Shown here: one piece after another, positions 58,740 through 64,000 of the stretch
How the letters are laid out: every line of letters begins with the position of its first letter
Position numbering within the stretch: the first letter of the stretch is position 1
Source: G963678095 sp963678095
GTDB taxonomy: Bacteria > Bacillota > Negativicutes > Selenomonadales > Selenomonadaceae
Length of the DNA stretch: 64,000 nucleotides
NCBI GenBank assembly: GCA_963678095.2
Contig: OY782746.1
Coordinates: forward strand, 2,108,001 to 2,172,000
Direction of reading: 5' to 3'
Program-made: the position numbers and the translations under genes
Notes under the pieces: model-generated
What the model was told of the DNA's origin: nothing
Database searches by the model: none
Seen by the model: only the letters and a program-made list of their open reading frames with translations

Positions 58740-58768
58740 TTGTGATAAAATGAAAATACTTATGTAAT
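58740..58768 (+). promoter_or_regulatory. Sigma-A promoter for the ABC-F gene
   Basis: TTGTGA, 17 nt, TGTAAT, a short distance before the start codon. Confidence 0.55.
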
Positions 58769-58784
58769 ATTAGAGGTGGATGTG

Positions 58785-60719
58785 TTGGGGATTTTACGTG
58801 TTACCGGACTTGGTAAATCGTTTGGCATAGAAGAATTGTTTCATAATGTGAATTTTGAGGTAGCCCCCGGGGATAAAGTGGGTTTTGTTGGTCCCAATGG
58901 AGCTGGCAAGACAACATTGATGCGCTGCCTTATGGGGCGTGAGGAATATGACGTCGGCGAGATTCATCTGGATGAGGCCGACTCGGTTGGGTACGTTGAG
59001 CAACAGGCAGATTTTTTGGACGGGTCGCTCTATGAGGAATTAAAATCAGCTTTTGCCGATATCATGGCGCTGGCAGAGGAAAAACAGCAGCTGGAAGAGC
59101 GCATTGCCCGGGAAAAAGAAACGGTCGCCCTAGCTGAATTGATGCAGGTGTACACAAGGATTGTTGACCGGTTTGAACGACTGGGAGGCTATGACTATGA
59201 AATGCACATCAGGCGGATTGCCTATGGACTTGGTTTTACCGAAGATGATTTTAAAAAAAATGTAAAGCATTTTTCCGGTGGTCAACGGACCCGCATATGC
59301 CTGGCGAAGGCATTGCTGCGCGAGCCGGATTTCCTATTTTTGGATGAACCGACAAATCATCTTGATATAGCGATGATTGAATGGCTGGAGGAGTTCCTTA
59401 AATCGTATAAAGGCGGAGTCCTGCTTATTTCGCATGACCGATTTTTTCTTGACCGGGTGGTTACGCGAGTGCTCGAGATTGACAATAAAACGGTAGTAAA
59501 TTATGAGGGGAATTATACGGCATTTTTGCGGGTGAAAGGCGACCGGAGGGCGGCCCTTGAATCTGCTTATGAAAAACAGCAGCAGCAAATAAAAAAGACA
59601 GAGGAATATATTCGTAAATACAAGGCGGGGATTAAGTCAAAACAGGCCCGTGGCCGGGAAAAGCAGTTGAACCGGCTTGAGCGGATCGTATTGCCGGCAA
59701 ACAGCGTCGGCTTTAATTACTTTTCGTTTAATCCGCCAGCAGAATGTGCCCAGCGCGTGGCGGAGCTGGAAGATGTATCGATGGCATTTGGCAATGAAGC
59801 GGTATTTAAACATTTGTCACTTTTGGTCCGTAATGGTGACGGGGTGGCTATTGTCGGACCCAATGGTGCCGGCAAGACAACGCTGCTGCGTCTTTTGATC
59901 GGCGAACTTCAATCGCCGACAGGCAGGACAAAGCTTGGCAGCCGGGTCAAGGTCGGCTATTACTCGCAGCAGCATGAGGGATTGAATGAAAATAATACTC
60001 TGCTTGATGAGCTTGTATATGAATACGGAATCACGGAAGAACAAGCGCGCCGTTATCTGGGGGCATTTTTGTTTTCCGGGGAGGATGTATACAAGCAAAT
60101 CGCCGGACTCAGTGGTGGGGAAAAGTCACGGCTGTCTTTTTTGAAGCTGATGCTTACCGGGGCAAATTTTCTGGTGCTGGATGAACCGACAAATCATCTG
60201 GACATTCCGGCTAAGGAAGCTGTGGAAGAAGCATTGATGGCATTTCCCGGTACCTTTGTTACGGTATCTCATGACCGTTATTTTCTTGATAAAGTCACGA
60301 ATTGCACCTGTGAACTTGAAAATGGGCAGCTGACAGAATACAGTGGCAACTACAGCTATTACCGTGAAAAGAAAGAACTGGCACAAAAAGCCGCAGCCGA
60401 GGCTGTTTCGGTGAAAAAAGCTGCCATGCCGGTCAAAGCAGTGCAGACGGAATTTAAGGGCGGGGATCATCCACCGGCAGCTTCTGCCTCAAAACCGAGA
60501 ACACAGAACTATACTGAGGGAAAACGACTTGAATTGACGCAGCGCTGTGAAGCAGAGATTGCGATGATTGAAGCAGAACTTAAAGGCCTTGAATATCAGA
60601 TGAATGATCCGCAACTGCAGGCTGACCCACAGCGCAGTGAAGCGATTGCCAGTGAATATCAGGCGAAGGAACAGCAACTGGAAGAAAAATATAGCCAATG
60701 GGCCGAACTGACGGAATAG
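58785..60719 (+). CDS. ABC-F family ATPase (Uup/EttA-like)
   Basis: A soluble protein of 644 residues with two ABC ATPase domains and no membrane segment. First: GPNGAGKTTLMRC, FSGGQRTRICLAKALL, LFLDEPTNHLDIA. Second: GPNGAGKTTLLRL, LSGGEKSRLSFLKLM, LVLDEPTNHLDIP. They are joined by the charged linker (EKQQQQIKKTEEYIRK) that defines ABC-F, and followed by a C-terminal coiled coil (about 580-640). ABC-F proteins act on the ribosome E site or give antibiotic protection; which applies here is not clear. The start is taken as TTG 58785, after AGAGGT; GTG 58782 or 58776 are alternatives. Confidence 0.92.
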   Translation: MGILRVTGLGKSFGIEELFHNVNFEVAPGDKVGFVGPNGAGKTTLMRCLMGREEYDVGEIHLDEADSVGYVEQQADFLDGSLYEELKSAFADIMALAEEKQQLEERIAREKETVALAELMQVYTRIVDRFERLGGYDYEMHIRRIAYGLGFTEDDFKKNVKHFSGGQRTRICLAKALLREPDFLFLDEPTNHLDIAMIEWLEEFLKSYKGGVLLISHDRFFLDRVVTRVLEIDNKTVVNYEGNYTAFLRVKGDRRAALESAYEKQQQQIKKTEEYIRKYKAGIKSKQARGREKQLNRLERIVLPANSVGFNYFSFNPPAECAQRVAELEDVSMAFGNEAVFKHLSLLVRNGDGVAIVGPNGAGKTTLLRLLIGELQSPTGRTKLGSRVKVGYYSQQHEGLNENNTLLDELVYEYGITEEQARRYLGAFLFSGEDVYKQIAGLSGGEKSRLSFLKLMLTGANFLVLDEPTNHLDIPAKEAVEEALMAFPGTFVTVSHDRYFLDKVTNCTCELENGQLTEYSGNYSYYREKKELAQKAAAEAVSVKKAAMPVKAVQTEFKGGDHPPAASASKPRTQNYTEGKRLELTQRCEAEIAMIEAELKGLEYQMNDPQLQADPQRSEAIASEYQAKEQQLEEKYSQWAELTE

Positions 60720-60765
60720 CCTAAAGCCCGACTTAGCTGCCGGGCCATGGCAAGGAGGCTGCAGC

Positions 60766-62925
60766 GTGGAAGAACTAGAGGGAATTGTAGAAAATGTAAT
60801 ATTTGCCAGTAGTGATAGCCGGTTCACGGTATTTAAACTTCGTCCGGAGCGCCAGCATTCACTGATCAGCGTTACCGCCAATGCGCCGGCTCCACTTATT
60901 GGGCAGCAGCTTCGGCTGCAGGGGGAGTGGCTGCAGCATCCTAAGTTCGGGGAACAGTTTAAAGCGCAAGTTCTGACGACAGCAGCACCTACAAGCCTGA
61001 CGGGAATGGAGCGTTTTTTGGCGGCCGGAGTGATCGAAGGAATTGGTCCGGCAATGGCCAAACGACTGATCCGAGAATTCGGTACGGAAACACTAGATGT
61101 GATTGAAAACCATCCCGGACGCCTCAAGCAGGTTGACGGGATTGGGGAAAAGAAAGCGCGAAAAATACATGAATCGTATAAAGCACAGTCGGAATTGCAG
61201 GAACTCATGTTATGGCTGGAAACTCACGGTATTTCAGGAGCATATGGAGCCCGGATCTTTGAACGATACAGTTCTTTTGCCATTGAGGTACTGGAAAAAG
61301 ATCCGTATCGCCTGGCACGAGAGGTGGCCGGGATTGGCTTTGCCACAGCAGATCAGATAGCCGGCAGGCTCGGGGTGGATAAAGAGGCCCAGGAGCGCAT
61401 CGCGGCTGGACTGGATTATGCTTTGCTGCAGATTGCCCAGGCCGGACATTGCTGTGTGCCGGAGGACAGCCTGATCGAAAGAACGGCAAAGCTGCTATTG
61501 GTCGGGCGGGAAGAAGTAGCGGCTGTGCTGAAAAAACAGCTGCAATTGCAACGGCTCTGTGTTGAATATATGGGGGCAACCATGCTGGTATATCCGCCAT
61601 ATCTGTATCAGGCCGAAAAACAGACGGCAGAAAGGCTGCTGGAGATAGAAAAGCAGATCGAGCCTTTGGCGGTTGAAGATGCAGCAGTGCTTGCAGCGGA
61701 CTGGGAACGGACGGCCGGGCTGCGCCTGGCTACTGAGCAGCGGCGGGCTATTGAAGCGGCACTACAATATGGTGTGCTGGTCCTTACCGGCGGACCGGGA
61801 ACAGGGAAGACAACGGTGGTACGAGGCATTCTTGCGGTGCTTGAAGCGCAGGGATTGCAGATCCGTCTCGGGGCACCGACAGGACGGGCGGCCAAGAGAC
61901 TCAGTGAAGCTACTGGCCGCAAGGCACTTACGGTTCATCGGTTACTTGAAGCCGGCGGCAGATCAGAAACGGATCATATGTTTGCCAAAGACAGTGATGA
62001 CCCGATTGAGGCGGATGTGCTTATTCTCGATGAGGTATCCATGATGGATATCGTATTGATGCAGCATTTTTTAGCAGCTGTTCCCTACGGGTGCCGTGTT
62101 ATTTTAGTCGGTGACGTGGACCAGCTGCCGGCCGTTGGTCCGGGGGCGGTACTTAAAGATATCCTGCGGGCCGATGTCGTGCCCTGTGTCCGCCTGACGG
62201 AAGTATTCCGCCAAAGCGGCGGCAGTACGATTGTCATGAATGCCCATGCCATCAATGGTGGCCGTCTGCCACAGACCAAAGCAGACTCTGATTTTGAGCT
62301 GAGGGAAATTCCAGACAGCGCTATGGTGGCCCGGGAAATCATTCGCATTTGCAGCCAGGAACTTCCGGCAGCAGGCTATAGTGTTCTTGAACAGGTGCAG
62401 GTTTTGTCACCGATGCACCGTTTGGACTGCGGCGTGGAAAACCTCAATAAAATGTTGCAAATGGCCCTGAATCCGCCGGAAGCCAATAAGCCACAGTGGC
62501 AGGCGCAGACGCAAATATTTCGTCTGGGGGACAAGGTGATGCAGACGCGCAACAATTATACGAAAAATGTGTTTAACGGCGATATTGGGTTTATTGACCA
62601 GATTACAGACAATACAGTATCTGTTCGCTACAGCGAAGAGAGTCTCCCTTATGAAAAAAATGAAATCGGCGAATTGCAGCTTGCCTATGCCATGAGTGTT
62701 CACAAGAGTCAGGGGAGTGAGTACCCCGTGGTCATTTTGCCCCTTATTCCGGGACACCGCATAATGCTGCAGCGTAACCTGCTCTACACGGCGGTTACCA
62801 GAGCCCGGCAAAAGGTGATTCTGCTCGGAACGAAGGCTGCCCTGCATACTGCAATTGCCAATGATCGCACGAAAAAGCGCTATACCTTGCTGGCAGAACG
62901 TCTGAATCATAAATTAGACGAATAA
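60766..62925 (+). CDS. recD2: RecD2 (RecD-like) DNA helicase
   Basis: 5'-3' superfamily 1B helicase found in bacteria that lack RecBC. The 719 residues have an N-terminal OB-like region, helix-hairpin-helix repeats (GVIEGIGPAMAKRLI, VDGIGEKKARKI), Walker A LTGGPGTGKTTVVRG, LILDEVSMMD and the late SVHKSQGSEYPVVI, LYTAVTRARQKVIL. This fits with AddAB being the break-resection enzyme here. GTG at 60766 has AAGGAGG seven nt before it. comFC follows after 13 bp. Confidence 0.94.
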   Translation: MEELEGIVENVIFASSDSRFTVFKLRPERQHSLISVTANAPAPLIGQQLRLQGEWLQHPKFGEQFKAQVLTTAAPTSLTGMERFLAAGVIEGIGPAMAKRLIREFGTETLDVIENHPGRLKQVDGIGEKKARKIHESYKAQSELQELMLWLETHGISGAYGARIFERYSSFAIEVLEKDPYRLAREVAGIGFATADQIAGRLGVDKEAQERIAAGLDYALLQIAQAGHCCVPEDSLIERTAKLLLVGREEVAAVLKKQLQLQRLCVEYMGATMLVYPPYLYQAEKQTAERLLEIEKQIEPLAVEDAAVLAADWERTAGLRLATEQRRAIEAALQYGVLVLTGGPGTGKTTVVRGILAVLEAQGLQIRLGAPTGRAAKRLSEATGRKALTVHRLLEAGGRSETDHMFAKDSDDPIEADVLILDEVSMMDIVLMQHFLAAVPYGCRVILVGDVDQLPAVGPGAVLKDILRADVVPCVRLTEVFRQSGGSTIVMNAHAINGGRLPQTKADSDFELREIPDSAMVAREIIRICSQELPAAGYSVLEQVQVLSPMHRLDCGVENLNKMLQMALNPPEANKPQWQAQTQIFRLGDKVMQTRNNYTKNVFNGDIGFIDQITDNTVSVRYSEESLPYEKNEIGELQLAYAMSVHKSQGSEYPVVILPLIPGHRIMLQRNLLYTAVTRARQKVILLGTKAALHTAIANDRTKKRYTLLAERLNHKLDE

Positions 62926-62938
62926 ACAGGAGGAAAAA

Positions 62939-63595
62939 ATGATCTGTGGAGTATATGCAGCGATTCTTGATTTTTTGTTTCCCGCCCGCTGTCCGGAATG
63001 CGGCTGTTATAGCGACCGGCAGGGACAATGGTGCCAAACTTGTCTGAGAAAAGTCATTGCTTGCCATCGCCTACCTGTCCCCGTGGCAGCTTACCATACT
63101 TTGCCGCAGGTACAGGCATTGGCTCGTTATCAGGGTAGCATGAAACGGCTACTCCATCGCTTTAAATACCATGGGGATGTTATTGCGCTAGCATATCTGC
63201 AAACTTTTTTGCAGCAGGCGATGCAAACGCTGCCTGCTTTTGCGGTTGATCTTGTCGTGCCGGTACCGCTTTATTTTATCAAGGAACGGCAACGGGGTTT
63301 TAATCAGACAGAAAAAATTTTTCATCCATGGGCGCAGGAAAATGGATTTTTGTGGCAGTCCGTGCTTGTCCGCAAACGACCGACGCTGCCACAGTACGAA
63401 CTTAATCGCCGGCAGCGGCAGGAAAATATGAGAGATGCCTTTGCCATACAGGGCAAAGACATAATAAGGGGCCGGGATATTTTATTGGTCGATGATATAT
63501 TTACGACCGGAGCTACCTTGGCATCTTGTGCTAAAACGCTGCATGAGGCTGGAGCAAAAAAAATTATTGGCATTGTGCTTGCCAGTGACAGCTGA
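62939..63595 (+). CDS. comFC: ComF-family phosphoribosyltransferase-like protein
   Basis: A 218-residue ComFC protein: an N-terminal zinc site (FPARCPECGCYSDRQGQWCQTC) and a phosphoribosyltransferase fold with LLVDDIFTTGATLASCAKTL. ComFC is needed for DNA uptake in competent Bacillus, and its chemistry is unknown. It also occurs in non-competent species. ATG at 62939 follows AACAGGAGGAAA. It precedes the yvyF-like gene as in B. subtilis (comFC-yvyF-flgM), so the flagellar region continues beyond the window. Confidence 0.93.
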   Translation: MICGVYAAILDFLFPARCPECGCYSDRQGQWCQTCLRKVIACHRLPVPVAAYHTLPQVQALARYQGSMKRLLHRFKYHGDVIALAYLQTFLQQAMQTLPAFAVDLVVPVPLYFIKERQRGFNQTEKIFHPWAQENGFLWQSVLVRKRPTLPQYELNRRQRQENMRDAFAIQGKDIIRGRDILLVDDIFTTGATLASCAKTLHEAGAKKIIGIVLASDS

Positions 63596-63613
63596 TAAAA
63601 GTAGTAATAGAGA

Positions 63614-63642
63614 TTGTGCAAACAAAAGAAATCTTATATAAT
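63614..63642 (+). promoter_or_regulatory. Sigma-A promoter for the yvyF-like gene
   Basis: TTGTGC, 17 nt, TATAAT. Confidence 0.7.
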
Positions 63643-63706
63643 ACTATTGACAGCAAATTTTGAAAAATGCAGCCAAGCGCTGTGTCTTTATAGAGGAGAG
63701 ATCATC

Positions 63707-64000
63707 ATGAACAAAATCGGGAACTGTCCTGAATGCGGGAAACTATATGTCGACAACGGGGTCGGCATGTGCCGGGACTGCTATGTAAAAGAAGAAGAGA
63801 ATGAAGCGATCGTTGCCAGCTTTGTCCGGGATCATCCTAAAACCTCGGTGGAAGAGATTCATGAAGCGACCGGAATCAAGGAGAAGACGATCTTCCGCAT
63901 GATTCGTAACGGACGCTTTGTCAGTGATATGCAAATATCGTATCCTTGCGATTCCTGTGGCGCACCGATTATCAAGGGCCGACTTTGCGACAAGTGCAGC
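63707..64000 (+). CDS. yvyF: YvyF-type flagellar operon protein, 3' end cut by the window
   Basis: 98 residues are visible from ATG 63707 (RBS GAGGAGA) to the edge. It starts with a zinc-ribbon (NCPECGKLYVDNGVGMCRDC), followed by a helical HTH-like segment (SVEEIHEATGIKEKTIFRMI). A second ribbon begins with YPCDSCGAPIIKGRLCDKC. This order matches B. subtilis YvyF (TIGR03826), a flagellar operon protein of unclear function located between comFC and flgM. It is evidence for a flagellum. Confidence 0.88.
   Translation, partial: MNKIGNCPECGKLYVDNGVGMCRDCYVKEEENEAIVASFVRDHPKTSVEEIHEATGIKEKTIFRMIRNGRFVSDMQISYPCDSCGAPIIKGRLCDKCS

Overview
The window reads as chromosomal DNA of a low-to-mid-GC Firmicute, most probably a Negativicute. 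The 16S rRNA (48911-50470) looks by eye like Acidaminococcaceae/Selenomonadales-type 16S. From about 27.7 kb to the rRNA operon the gene order follows the Bacillus subtilis origin-proximal block (mfd, mazG/yabN, hup, divIC, yabR, tilS, hpt, ftsH, coaX, dus, greA, lysS, rrn). The last gene is the start of a comFC-yvyF flagellar neighbourhood, and a stand-alone cheR sits at the left end, so the organism is probably motile. The spore genes that normally sit in the mfd-ftsH block (spoVT, yabP, yabQ, spoIIE) are absent, which suggests a non-sporulating lineage. The genus cannot be named from this sequence alone.

Layout. 0-2.8 kb: tail of an Hsp20 chaperone, cheR, a shortened PaaK-like adenylate-forming protein and an HD-domain protein. 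2.9-14.2 kb: a head-to-tail DNA repair cluster, sbcD-sbcC-addB-addA. 14.3-16.2 kb, minus strand: alaR-alaT (Lrp regulator plus aminotransferase) behind a T-box leader whose specifier reads as alanine (GCU). 16.3-27.5 kb: yhcH-like gene, one-piece purL, an XRE-cupin regulator, a DUF2156 protein, ywiB-argS, an RNA polymerase delta subunit with an unusual basic tail, pyrG and a cysteine-rich protein.

27.6-47.9 kb: the conserved housekeeping block. mfd carries an apparent 1-nt deletion in an A run near 30325. Three genes (SDR, GT28 glycosyltransferase, tandem zinc-ribbon protein) lie where the S4/YabP/YabQ genes would be expected. An asparaginase and an uncharacterised secreted repeat protein separate ftsH from birA-coaX-dusB-greA-lysS. 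48.5-54.3 kb: an rRNA operon (16S, tRNA-Ala, 23S, 5S) followed by tRNA-His, tRNA-Trp and tRNA-Ser. 54.4-64 kb: a TPR-GT9-like fusion, an HD-GYP phosphodiesterase with a sigma-28-like promoter, an LCP cell-wall ligase, an ABC-F ATPase, recD2, comFC and the start of yvyF.

I see no prophage, insertion sequence, CRISPR array or recognised defence island. Most of the window is core genome. The points of interest are regulatory (alanine T-box, greA leader, a 23-bp perfect hairpin, the sigma-28-like promoter) and a few poorly known proteins with clear internal structure.
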